Below are positions 1-5,614 of a stretch of DNA of 5,869 nucleotides, piece by piece. The position numbers and the translations under genes were made by a program. Every line of letters starts with the position of its first letter. Position 1 is the first letter of the stretch. Origin of the DNA: Clostridia bacterium (GTDB taxonomy: Bacteria; Bacillota; Clostridia; Oscillospirales; Butyricicoccaceae); assembly GCA_017560175.1 (NCBI GenBank), contig JAFYOK010000262.1, positions 1 through 5,869 of the forward strand, read 5' to 3'. The notes beneath the pieces were generated by a model. It worked only from the letters and a program-made list of their open reading frames with translations, was not told the DNA's origin and searched no databases.

Positions 1-1
1 C

Positions 2-1078
2 ATCCGCAAAATCGTTATCAATAAAAAGTCGGGCAAGAGCGGCGATTACTACCAGGCCGAGAAGTATACCGAAAAGCAGGTTTTCCACGAGAATATCGAT
101 GGAAACGGCCTGGAAGCCTATGTGGCGGCGCTGATCCCTGCCGAGTTCAAGCAGGCCGATGCCTTCTCCGAAGGCCGCTGCCGTACCCTGCGTATTTCCA
201 AAAAGGGCAAGGAAAGCCTCAGTGAAAGCAAGAATGAGCAGGCCAAGAAGGCCGAGAGCCACAATCGTCAGAAGAACTACCTGTTGCCCGAAGGCACGGT
301 CATTCCGCCTCTGGTCGATCTGGGTGTCTTTACCCCCGAAGGCAAGGTCGCGGCAAAAATGCAGGACAAATACCGTCAGATTAACCGTTTTATCGAGATG
401 GTCGATGATGCCGTTCGCCAGCATGGTCGTAAGGATATCACCATCATCGACTTCGGCTGCGGCAAGTCTTATCTGACCTTTATCCTCTACTATTACCTCA
501 CCGAAGTCCGTGGTCTGACCCCCACCGTCATCGGTCTTGACCTCAAGGCTGATGTTATTGCCAGCTGCAATCTGACCGCCTTCAAGTATGGTTATACAGG
601 TCTGCGCTTTGAGCTGGGCGACATTGCAGGCTATACCCCCGAAAAGACCCCCGATATGGTCATTTCCCTCCATGCCTGCGATACCGCCACCGACCATGCC
701 CTCTATAATGCCGTCAAGTGGGGCACAAAGATGATCTTCTCGGTTCCCTGCTGTCAGCATGAGCTCAACAGCCAGATCGAGAGCGATCGTTTTGCCGCTC
801 TGACCCGCTACGGCATCATCAAGGAGCGCACGGCAGCCCTCATGACCGATGCCATCCGCGGCTGCCTGCTGGAGAGCGTCGGCTATAAGACGGCTCTGCT
901 GGAGTTTGTCGATATGGCCCATTCGCCCAAGAATATCCTCATCCGCGCCTATAAGGCCAATACTCCCGAGGACAAGCGCAAGGCTGCGCTGCAGGAGGCT
1001 ATTAACCTCATGGAGGATTTCCATCTGTCCCCCACCCTCTATAAGCTGCTCCATTGGAAAAAGATCGGTATGAAGTAA
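2..1078 (+). CDS. Class I SAM-dependent methyltransferase, METTL25/Methyltransf_32-like (5' end missing)
   Basis: Probable SAM-dependent methyltransferase; the substrate cannot be read from sequence, and RNA is a guess from family resemblance. The frame is open to the left edge and codes for 358 residues before TAA. A GTG at 122 is not credible as the start, because the 40 codons before it are protein-like (YTEKQVFHEN) and continue the fold. SAM-binding motif I (DFGCGKSYLTF) lies at nt 449-481 and the acidic end of strand beta2 (GLDLKAD) at about 533-553. The HACDTATD segment (671-694) and the PCCQHEL segment (746-766) are typical of Methyltransf_32 proteins, the family of human METTL25. An N-terminal stretch of about 100 residues rich in Lys and Glu precedes the Rossmann domain. 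The gene converges on recR, and the two share the terminator just downstream. The class is well supported; the specific function is not. Confidence 0.85.
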   Translation: MRKIVINKKSGKSGDYYQAEKYTEKQVFHENIDGNGLEAYVAALIPAEFKQADAFSEGRCRTLRISKKGKESLSESKNEQAKKAESHNRQKNYLLPEGTVIPPLVDLGVFTPEGKVAAKMQDKYRQINRFIEMVDDAVRQHGRKDITIIDFGCGKSYLTFILYYYLTEVRGLTPTVIGLDLKADVIASCNLTAFKYGYTGLRFELGDIAGYTPEKTPDMVISLHACDTATDHALYNAVKWGTKMIFSVPCCQHELNSQIESDRFAALTRYGIIKERTAALMTDAIRGCLLESVGYKTALLEFVDMAHSPKNILIRAYKANTPEDKRKAALQEAINLMEDFHLSPTLYKLLHWKKIGMK

Positions 1079-1084
1079 AATAAA

Positions 1085-1127
1085 AACCCCACTGTCCACA
1101 AGCTGTGGACAGTGGGGTTATCTTTTT
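1085..1127. terminator. Bidirectional intrinsic terminator between the methyltransferase gene and recR
   Basis: A perfect 16-bp inverted repeat (1085-1100 with 1104-1119) encloses a 3-nt loop. On the plus strand it is followed by ATCTTTTTT, ending transcription of the methyltransferase 6 nt after its stop. On the minus strand it is followed by TTTATTTTA, ending the dnaX-ybaB-recR transcript 7 nt past the recR stop. The convergent genes, the strong stem and T-runs on both sides make a shared terminator very likely. Confidence 0.92.
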
Positions 1128-1729
1128 TACCGAACCTCTCTGCGGCCTTCGATGGCCATAGACAGGGTCTTCTGATCGGAAAATTCCAGATGACCGCCGA
1201 CCGGCATACCGTAGGCCAGGCGGGTGATGTGCAGGCCGAAGGGCTTGAGCAGACGGGCAATATACATAGCTGTCGTCTCACCCTCGGTATCGGGATTGGT
1301 GGCCAGGATGATCTCCTTGGTTTCTTCCATAGCGGCGCGTTCCAGCAACTCGCGGATACGGATATCCTCGGGGCCGATGCCGCTCAGGGGAGAAATGACT
1401 CCGTGGAGCACATGGTAAAGTCCGTGATATTCACGGGTGCGCTCGATGGCGATCAGATCCTTGGGGTCGGTGACAACGCAGATGGTGCTGTTGTCACGGG
1501 TCTCATCCGAACAGATGGGGCATTTATCCCCTTCGGTCAGATTCATGCAGACCGAACAGGTTTTGATGGCCGTCTTGGCGTCCAGGATGGCATTGGCAAA
1601 TGCCTCGGCATCGGCCTTGTTCATCGAAAGGACGTGGAAAGCCAGGCGCTGGGCCGACTTGTGGCCGACACCGGGCAGGCGCTCGAACTGCTCGATCAGC
1701 TTTTCCAGGGGCGGCGCGTAATGCTTCAT
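1127..1729 (-). CDS. recR: Recombination mediator protein RecR
   Basis: RecR works with RecO/RecF to load RecA on gapped single-stranded DNA during recombinational repair. The 200 residues match the usual family length. In order one sees an N-terminal helix-hairpin-helix (LPGVGHKSAQRLA, residues 18-30), a four-cysteine zinc finger (C58, C61, C70, C73), a Toprim domain (from about residue 81, with TNPDTEGETTA at 144-154) and the C-terminal GMPVGGHLEFSD motif (174-185). The start ATG lies 9 nt after the ybaB stop. No Shine-Dalgarno sequence is visible in that gap or in the end of ybaB, so translation is probably coupled to ybaB. It is the last gene of the dnaX operon, and its stop codon touches the T-run of the shared terminator. 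Confidence 0.98.
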   Translation of the reverse strand: MKHYAPPLEKLIEQFERLPGVGHKSAQRLAFHVLSMNKADAEAFANAILDAKTAIKTCSVCMNLTEGDKCPICSDETRDNSTICVVTDPKDLIAIERTREYHGLYHVLHGVISPLSGIGPEDIRIRELLERAAMEETKEIILATNPDTEGETTAMYIARLLKPFGLHITRLAYGMPVGGHLEFSDQKTLSMAIEGRREVR

Positions 1730-1738
1730 GGTCGCAGC

Positions 1739-2065
1739 TTAGAAGGGCAGGTTCATACCGCCGGTCAGCTTCTGCATCTCGCGGTTGGTGGTCTCTTCGC
1801 ACTGTGTCATAGCTTCGTTGACGGCAGCCATGATCAGGTCGGACAGCATTTCGATATCATCGGGATCAACGACTTCGGGCTTGATCTCCAGGTTCTTGAT
1901 GACCTTGCCGCAAACGGTAGCCTTAACAGCACCGCCGCCTGCGCTGGCAACGAACTCGCGGGTCTCCAGCTCAGCCTGCAGCTTGGCCATATCGTTCTGC
2001 AGCTTCTGGGCCTGCTTCATCATAGCGTTCATGTTAAATCCACCGGGCATTCTTCCGGGCTTCAT
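1739..2065 (-). CDS. ybaB: YbaB/EbfC family nucleoid-associated protein
   Basis: A small DNA-binding protein of the YbaB/EbfC family, whose members form dimers that bind DNA and coat the nucleoid. At 108 residues it has the normal length. A Met/Gly-rich start (MKPGRMPGGFNMNAMMKQ) leads into a long amphipathic helix (about residues 14-36), then a glycine-rich strand (ASAGGGAVKATVCG), a short sheet (VIKNLEIKPEVVD) and a C-terminal helix with a Gly/Met/Pro-rich tail. The start is fixed by a strong AAAGGAGAG ribosome-binding site (plus-strand 2075-2083) about 9 nt upstream. It sits between dnaX and recR, as in most bacteria. The 51-nt gap after dnaX is AT-rich, with no convincing terminator or promoter. 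Confidence 0.96.
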   Translation of the reverse strand: MKPGRMPGGFNMNAMMKQAQKLQNDMAKLQAELETREFVASAGGGAVKATVCGKVIKNLEIKPEVVDPDDIEMLSDLIMAAVNEAMTQCEETTNREMQKLTGGMNLPF

Positions 2066-2116
2066 AGGGATACACTCTCCTTTGGGTTGTTTTTATTAAA
2101 AAAATTAAAATCGGAT

Positions 2117-3826
2117 TTAGCGGACCTTGACCGGCACGCCCAGATCGCGGGCACGGGTACGAATGGTCTCCAGGGGGTCTTCCTTCTGCTTGGGCAGCTG
2201 TTTGCCGACCTTGGCGAAGGCATAACCGGCGGCTTTGCCGGCTTCGTCGATGAGGGCCAGGACATCGGGCTTGCCGATGAAGATGAGGCCTTCTTCGGGG
2301 ACTTCAATATAAATACCGCCGTCCTGTTCACGGGTCTGGGCCATGCCCAGATAGACGCGGACAGCCGAGCTGATCTTGCCTTCCAGATTGCGGCGCAGCG
2401 TTTCATAGCTGCCGGAAGGTGCCTGGGGTGCAGGGGCCTCATATTCCATACGGACGGGAGCTGCGGCAGGCTTGGGCTCGCTGCGGCGGACAGGCTGCTC
2501 ATAAACAGGCTGTTCATAGACGGGCGGCTGGGGGACAGGTTCATCCATGGCAGGCATGTCAAAGACGGGAACGGCATCCACAGGAGGAATGTCGCTGTCA
2601 TCCCAGGGAGGCAGTCCGTCATCGTCCATGGGTGCGGCCTGTACAGGCTGTGCCTTGACGGGTGCAGGTGCTGCAGGGGCGGCATTCTGCACAGGCTGTG
2701 CAGGACTGACGGGCTGTGCGGCAGCAGGCATGGCCTGAGGTACACCCCAATCGGGCAGCGACATCTTGATCAGGCACATTTCGCCGTCCAGGCGCTTGGC
2801 CGAAGTACGGGTGGTGCGGCTGAGGAAGTAGTTGATGGCTTCAATGGAGGCCTCCAGACGCTGGGCGGTGCAATGCTGTGCCAGCTCGGGGACACGGGTA
2901 CGCCAACGGGAGAGCAGATAGTCGCTCTGGCCTGTGGCTTTATAAAGATAGATATCGCGCAGAAGCGATAAGAGATTATCAAAAATGGTGATAAGGTCAC
3001 GGCCTGTCATGTAACAGTCGGTGAAGGCGGCAATAGCACCTGCGGCATCACCCTGCAGAACGGCCGAGAAGATGTTGATGATCTCCCGTTCGGTGGCCAG
3101 ACCGAGGGCTTCGGTGACGCTGTCGGCGGTGACATGGAAGGTGGCACCCTTGGCGCGGTCCAGCAGCGAAATGCTGTCGCGCATAGAGCCGTCGCCCATG
3201 GCAGCCAGAATATCGGCGGCATCATGGTCGAGGACAAAACCATCTTGCTGGGCAATGCTTTCCAGGGCAGCTGCCATGATCTCGGCAGGGATGCGGCGGA
3301 AGTCATAACGCTGGCAGCGGCTGTGGATGGTGGGCAGGACCTTCTGGGGATCGGTGGTTGCCAGAATAAAAACGGCGTGGACAGGGGGCTCTTCCAGGAT
3401 CTTGAGCAGAGCATTGGATGCGCCCTGGGAGAGCATATGTACCTCGTCGATGATGTACACGCGGTATTTCAGTTCGGTGGGGGCATAAATGGCCTCCGAA
3501 CGCAGCTCGCGGATGTTGTCAACGCCGTTGTTGGAAGCGGCGTCGATTTCGGTGATATCGAGAGCCGAACCGCTGAGGGCAGCGCGGCAGGCGGTACATT
3601 CGTTGCAGGGTTCACCGTTCTGCGGATTCTGGCAGCAGATGGCGCGGGCAAAGATACGGGCGCAGGTGGTCTTACCTGTGCCGCGTGTGCCTGTAAAGAG
3701 GTAGGCATGGGAGACCTTGCCGCTGGCCACCTGACCCGACAGGGCGGTGGTGATGCTGCTCTGGCCGACCACCTGACCGAAGGTCACGGGCCTGTATTTA
3801 CGATATAAAGCTAAGTTCGTGGCCAT
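2117..3826 (-). CDS. dnaX: DNA polymerase III subunit gamma/tau (clamp-loader ATPase)
   Basis: The ATPase subunit of the clamp loader, which opens the sliding clamp on DNA and links the replicase to the helicase. With the start at 3826 the protein has 569 residues. It has the N-terminal LYRKYRP signature (6-12), a Walker A motif (GTRGTGKT, 46-53), zinc ligands C65, C74, C77 and C80, Walker B (VYIIDEVH, 123-130), sensor 1 (LATTDP), the SRC motif (H168-C171) and sensor 2 (GSMRDS, 213-218). The collar domain runs to about 360. A Pro/Ala/Gln-rich linker covers about 365-470, and a compact C-terminal tau domain covers 472-569. An upstream in-frame ATG at 3856 would add MCHRHRGELL, but that stretch is leader hairpin and ribosome-binding site. 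No slippery A- or T-run was seen at the linker, so a gamma form made by frameshifting is not evident. Confidence 0.97.
   Translation of the reverse strand: MATNLALYRKYRPVTFGQVVGQSSITTALSGQVASGKVSHAYLFTGTRGTGKTTCARIFARAICCQNPQNGEPCNECTACRAALSGSALDITEIDAASNNGVDNIRELRSEAIYAPTELKYRVYIIDEVHMLSQGASNALLKILEEPPVHAVFILATTDPQKVLPTIHSRCQRYDFRRIPAEIMAAALESIAQQDGFVLDHDAADILAAMGDGSMRDSISLLDRAKGATFHVTADSVTEALGLATEREIINIFSAVLQGDAAGAIAAFTDCYMTGRDLITIFDNLLSLLRDIYLYKATGQSDYLLSRWRTRVPELAQHCTAQRLEASIEAINYFLSRTTRTSAKRLDGEMCLIKMSLPDWGVPQAMPAAAQPVSPAQPVQNAAPAAPAPVKAQPVQAAPMDDDGLPPWDDSDIPPVDAVPVFDMPAMDEPVPQPPVYEQPVYEQPVRRSEPKPAAAPVRMEYEAPAPQAPSGSYETLRRNLEGKISSAVRVYLGMAQTREQDGGIYIEVPEEGLIFIGKPDVLALIDEAGKAAGYAFAKVGKQLPKQKEDPLETIRTRARDLGVPVKVR
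2492..2521 (-). repeat. Two 15-nt tandem units in the DnaX linker
   Basis: Two consecutive 15-nt units encode VYEQP twice (DnaX residues 436-445) and differ at only two synonymous third positions. They lie in the low-complexity Pro/Ala/Gln linker, where small repeat-number changes are usually tolerated. Confidence 0.75.
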
Positions 3827-3831
3827 AAGTA

Positions 3832-3840
3832 ACTCCCCTC
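3832..3840 (-). promoter_or_regulatory. Ribosome-binding site fixing the dnaX start
   Basis: The minus strand reads GAGGGGAGT, with the GGGGAG core 6 nt before the ATG at 3826. This strong Shine-Dalgarno sequence selects MATNLALYRKYRP as the N-terminus over the ATG 30 nt further upstream. It lies immediately 3' of the small hairpin at 3841-3855. Confidence 0.85.
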
Positions 3841-3953
3841 TGTGCCGGTGGCACATCTATCTATTGAAAAATCCACGGACATGCGCCGGGGATTTTTCAT
3901 CCACTTTGGAAATTGGGATGACGAAACCAAGCGGAGCTGTTTCGTCACCCAGT
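3841..3953 (-). promoter_or_regulatory. Structured dnaX leader with three hairpins
   Basis: Three inverted repeats fill the stretch between the SRP RNA 3' end and the dnaX ribosome-binding site. They are: 3841-3855, a 6-bp perfect stem with a 3-nt loop; 3865-3899, a 10-bp stem, one A/G mismatch, then 3 bp, with a 7-nt loop; and 3912-3953, a 9-bp stem extended by GGG/CCC and flanking pairs past one bulged A. None is followed by a T-run on the minus strand, so they are not simple terminators. No convincing promoter (good -35 plus -10) was found here, so dnaX may be read from upstream, past the SRP terminator. The hairpins could be processing, stability or attenuation elements. The structures are visible; their role is inferred. 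Confidence 0.6.
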
Positions 3954-3955
3954 AT

Positions 3956-3981
3956 AAAAAAAGTGATCCTTTTTACCGTAC
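3956..3981 (-). terminator. Terminator formed by the SRP RNA terminal helix and U-run
   Basis: The 3' arm of the SRP terminal helix (3962-3981) ends in seven consecutive T on the minus strand (3956-3962), followed by ATACT. Its pairing partner is at the RNA 5' end (4237-4256), nearly 300 nt upstream, so this is an unusually long-range intrinsic terminator. The stem is AT-rich outside its GTACGG and GGATCAC parts, so it may be leaky, which would let transcription reach dnaX. Confidence 0.6.
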
Positions 3982-4250
3982 ATTACGCATCGAAAGCCAT
4001 AGACATCCTGTTTCGGCAAAAGCGGACTCAAAACCGGTTGGCTGCGGCACACAGCCGACGCCGCTTAATGCTGCTCGGTTCCCCGCCTGACATGGTTCAC
4101 AGCAGGCTGTTGCGCAGGACCGATCTCTCACAACCCGATTCCACGGACAGACAATGTCAACAAGCTCCCTCACGCGCACATATCACCCCTGCTATAGCGG
4201 ATTTCAGGCAACAGGGAGCCGCTGGTTCCCCGGCTAGTACGGCAAAAAGG
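3968..4250 (-). ncRNA. ffs: Signal recognition particle RNA, large Bacillus/Clostridia type (scRNA)
   Basis: The RNA core of the signal recognition particle, which binds Ffh and targets nascent membrane proteins. On the minus strand the 5' Alu-type domain reads CTAGCCGGGGAACCAGCGG (about 4236-4218), followed by AATCCGCTATAGCAGGG (4203-4187); both are close to B. subtilis scRNA. GGTCCTGCGCAAC (4121-4109) is also shared. The Ffh-binding S domain is clear: GTCAGG (4091-4086), a CGG stem, a GGAA tetraloop (4082-4079), CCG, then AGCAGC (4075-4070). The 3-bp stem differs from that of B. subtilis on both sides, so pairing is preserved. The 5' and 3' ends pair over 20 bp (4237-4256 with 3962-3981, one G-U). 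Exact mature ends are not known; a longer precursor trimmed by RNase III, as in B. subtilis, would fit. It lies upstream of dnaX, its usual Firmicute position. Confidence 0.95.
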
Positions 4251-4263
4251 ATCACTTTTAAGT

Positions 4264-4288
4264 GCTTACCTCTATAGTATCGGTAAGC
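4264..4288 (-). other. Leader hairpin 5' of the SRP RNA
   Basis: A 7-bp perfect inverted repeat (GCTTACC at 4264-4270, GGTAAGC at 4282-4288) with an 11-nt loop lies between the predicted transcription start (about 4292) and the SRP terminal helix. It would be the first structure in the precursor and is probably removed during 5' maturation. The loop holds an AT-rich CTATAG that could be mistaken for a -10 box. Confidence 0.5.
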
Positions 4289-4298
4289 TCGGATATTT

Positions 4299-4327
4299 AT
4301 TATACTATACTCTGCCTTAAATGGCAA
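4299..4327 (-). promoter_or_regulatory. Sigma-A-type promoter for the SRP RNA
   Basis: On the minus strand, a TTGCCA -35 box (plus-strand 4322-4327) and a perfect TATAAT -10 box (4299-4304) are 17 bp apart. The predicted start is near 4292, about 35 nt upstream of the terminal helix. It lies just after the cyclase stop codon. A near-consensus promoter fits an abundant RNA. Confidence 0.85.
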
Positions 4328-4342
4328 TCAAAATTTTTGAAA

Positions 4343-5221
4343 TTAAATACCTTTGAGATATTCTTCCATGGCTGTACGAATGGGGGCATGGACTTCGGCA
4401 ATGCCGCCGCCCATAAGGCCGTCGACCGACAGGATGGCTTCCTTGAGAACACCGTCAACGCCGCCGGCCTTGACGCAGGCTTCCAGCAGACCTTCTTCTT
4501 CAAAGGCCGTGGTCATCAGATCTTTTTTATAAACAGCGCTCAGCAGGGCACTGAGGCCCCAGCCCCAGAAGTTGGAAATGCCGGCAGCCAGAGGTACGGT
4601 GCAGCATTTTTCGGCAGCGATCAATTCGCCATGATTGACGTGCTTGCCGATGATGTCGAAATAATTGCCCATGCCCAGCTCGTTGCCGCCGTCACCGATG
4701 GAGATGACGGGAATACCGGCTTCCAGCAGGCTGTCGGTATCGGCGATCATGTGGTCGATGATCTCGCCGCGCATGTTGTGGAAGTGGCCGTCGCAGCCCT
4801 TACCGGGACGCTCGAGGGTGATGATGAGGTCGGGATGTGCGATTTCCAGCAGGGCATCACATGCGCTCTTGCCGTCATCCAGGGCAGCAGAGGCCACCAT
4901 AACGGGAGGGAACTGTCCACGGAGATTCAGACAGTCGCAGCAGGCGCCGACCAGCTGTTCAGACAGCGCATCGGTGAGGATCCATGCCTGCTTGCCTGCC
5001 TTCTGCAGAGCAGCTGCCAGCGAAACGGTACCGATGGGGCCATCGGTTTCGCCGATGTTGGAACCCGTGATGGGGAAACCGGTGACCAGAACGACAGAAT
5101 TGGCCTTTTCCAGCAGTTCGGCGGCTTTGTGCAGGTCGGGGGCAGGAATATGCTCAAGGAGGCCGCGTTTGCCCGGGTCGAGGCGTACGGCATCCCACAG
5201 ATGCTGATGGAGCTTGTTCAT
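4343..5221 (-). CDS. D-glutamate cyclase-like protein (DUF4392 domain)
   Basis: Resembles the DUF4392 / D-glutamate cyclase C-terminal domain family. The studied mitochondrial member, DGLUCY, converts D-glutamate to 5-oxo-D-proline; the same reaction here is inference. At 292 residues the whole protein is one such domain. Visible motifs are VTGFP (46-50), ETDGPIGT (58-65), ERPG (137-140), DGHFHNMRG (144-152), the glycine-rich GDGGNELGMG (176-185) and DGLMGGG (267-273). A C94-C95-x-C97 cluster is present, of unknown meaning. There is no signal peptide or membrane segment, so it should be cytosolic. The start is supported by GGGAG (plus-strand 5231-5235) 9 nt upstream. No strong terminator separates it from the SRP RNA promoter. 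D-glutamate from peptidoglycan is a plausible substrate source. Confidence 0.88.
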   Translation of the reverse strand: MNKLHQHLWDAVRLDPGKRGLLEHIPAPDLHKAAELLEKANSVVLVTGFPITGSNIGETDGPIGTVSLAAALQKAGKQAWILTDALSEQLVGACCDCLNLRGQFPPVMVASAALDDGKSACDALLEIAHPDLIITLERPGKGCDGHFHNMRGEIIDHMIADTDSLLEAGIPVISIGDGGNELGMGNYFDIIGKHVNHGELIAAEKCCTVPLAAGISNFWGWGLSALLSAVYKKDLMTTAFEEEGLLEACVKAGGVDGVLKEAILSVDGLMGGGIAEVHAPIRTAMEEYLKGI

Positions 5222-5271
5222 AGCTTTGTTCTCCCTTTCTATGGCCCATCCGGGCCTCTGTTCTGCCTTTC

Positions 5272-5300
5272 ATTATATAATGGAGGGCTATAAAAGGCAA
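5272..5300 (-). promoter_or_regulatory. Sigma-A-type promoter for the D-glutamate cyclase-like gene
   Basis: On the minus strand, a TTGCCT -35 box (plus-strand 5295-5300) and a perfect TATAAT -10 box (5272-5277) are 17 bp apart. The -10 lies in the perfect 12-bp palindrome CATTATATAATG (5271-5282). Start is expected near 5265, giving a leader of about 44 nt with a small GGCCC/GGGCC hairpin (5243-5256) upstream of the ribosome-binding site. Confidence 0.8.
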
Positions 5301-5611
5301 TGCTCCGCAGGCGGCTTTTAGCGGTGGCATGTGTCCATAGGAGGCAAAAGTATATTTTTATTTTGAATGCATAAAAAGCATCCTGTTCCTTCCATCTGTT
5401 TTTCAATTTTGTGAAATGAAACCAAAATAGAGAAAAGTCTTCCACTTCCTTCCTTTATCGAATTTTTGAATAAAAAGCACGTGATTGTTAAAAGGAATAC
5501 GATAGATTTGATAAAAAATAAACTTTGGTTGAATGTTGGACGACGCTGTAATACAATAAGAACGGACAAAGATTTTTGCTATATTTGGATAAAAATAAAT
5601 GAGGTGAAAAC
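5283..5611. other. AT-rich divergent intergenic region
   Basis: About 330 nt separate the divergent cyclase and Fe-S genes. The left edge holds the -35 region of the cyclase promoter; the right part holds the plus-strand promoter at 5529-5557 and the ribosome-binding site at 5601-5606. From about 5345 the sequence is markedly richer in A/T than the flanking genes. A partial direct repeat is present (TTTTGAATGCATAAAAAGCA at 5361-5380, TTTTGAATAAAAAGCA at 5464-5479). Short open frames here lack good ribosome-binding sites and gene-like composition, and I recognise no RNA gene. Confidence 0.5.
5529..5557 (+). promoter_or_regulatory. Probable promoter of the Fe-S protein gene
   Basis: TTGAAT (5529-5534) and TACAAT (5552-5557) are 17 bp apart, a good vegetative-type promoter. 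Start is expected near 5564, leaving a leader of about 48 nt with the GAGGTG ribosome-binding site. AT-rich DNA produces chance matches, so this is less certain than the two minus-strand promoters. Confidence 0.55.
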
Positions 5612-5614
5612 TTG
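5601..5614 (+). promoter_or_regulatory. Ribosome-binding site and TTG start codon of the Fe-S gene
   Basis: GAGGTG (5601-5606) is followed after 5 nt by TTG at 5612. The frame has a TGA at 5600-5602, and its next ATG/GTG/TTG codon is an ATG at 5846, inside the conserved domain. TTG is therefore the only sensible initiator. Confidence 0.85.

Noticed and set aside
122..124. GTG at 122 as start of the methyltransferase
   Set aside because: The frame upstream stays open to the window edge and encodes conserved-looking protein, so the gene is truncated by the window.
1112..2971. A 619-codon plus-strand open frame antisense to recR, ybaB and dnaX
   Set aside because: All three minus-strand genes happen to be codon-aligned with this antisense frame. 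Stops there arise only from sense TTA, CTA and TCA codons, which these genes rarely use. The antisense product is low-complexity and matches no family, whereas the minus-strand genes are clear.
2117..3826. Programmed frameshift site producing a short gamma form of DnaX
   Set aside because: No A- or T-run heptamer followed by a hairpin was seen near the collar/linker junction; the TTTTT run near 2980 lies within the collar and is not a typical slippery site.
3827..3856. Longer DnaX starting at the ATG at 3856
   Set aside because: The extra MCHRHRGELL is encoded by the leader hairpin and ribosome-binding site; the family N-terminus begins just before LYRKYRP.
3819..4277. Open frames on both strands across 3819-4277
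   Set aside because: They overlie the SRP RNA and the dnaX leader; conserved RNA motifs explain the region and the translations look like no protein family.
4262..5293. A 343-codon plus-strand open frame antisense to the cyclase gene
   Set aside because: Same codon-aligned antisense effect; the minus strand encodes a recognisable DUF4392 protein with a good promoter and ribosome-binding site.
5485..5491. TTGTTAA as a Rex (NADH-sensing) operator
   Set aside because: Only one half-site is present; the expected inverted TTAACAA partner is missing at the right distance.
5318..5569. Small minus-strand open frames in the AT-rich intergenic region
   Set aside because: No good ribosome-binding site, phenylalanine/isoleucine-heavy composition expected from random AT-rich DNA, and overlap with a promoter region.
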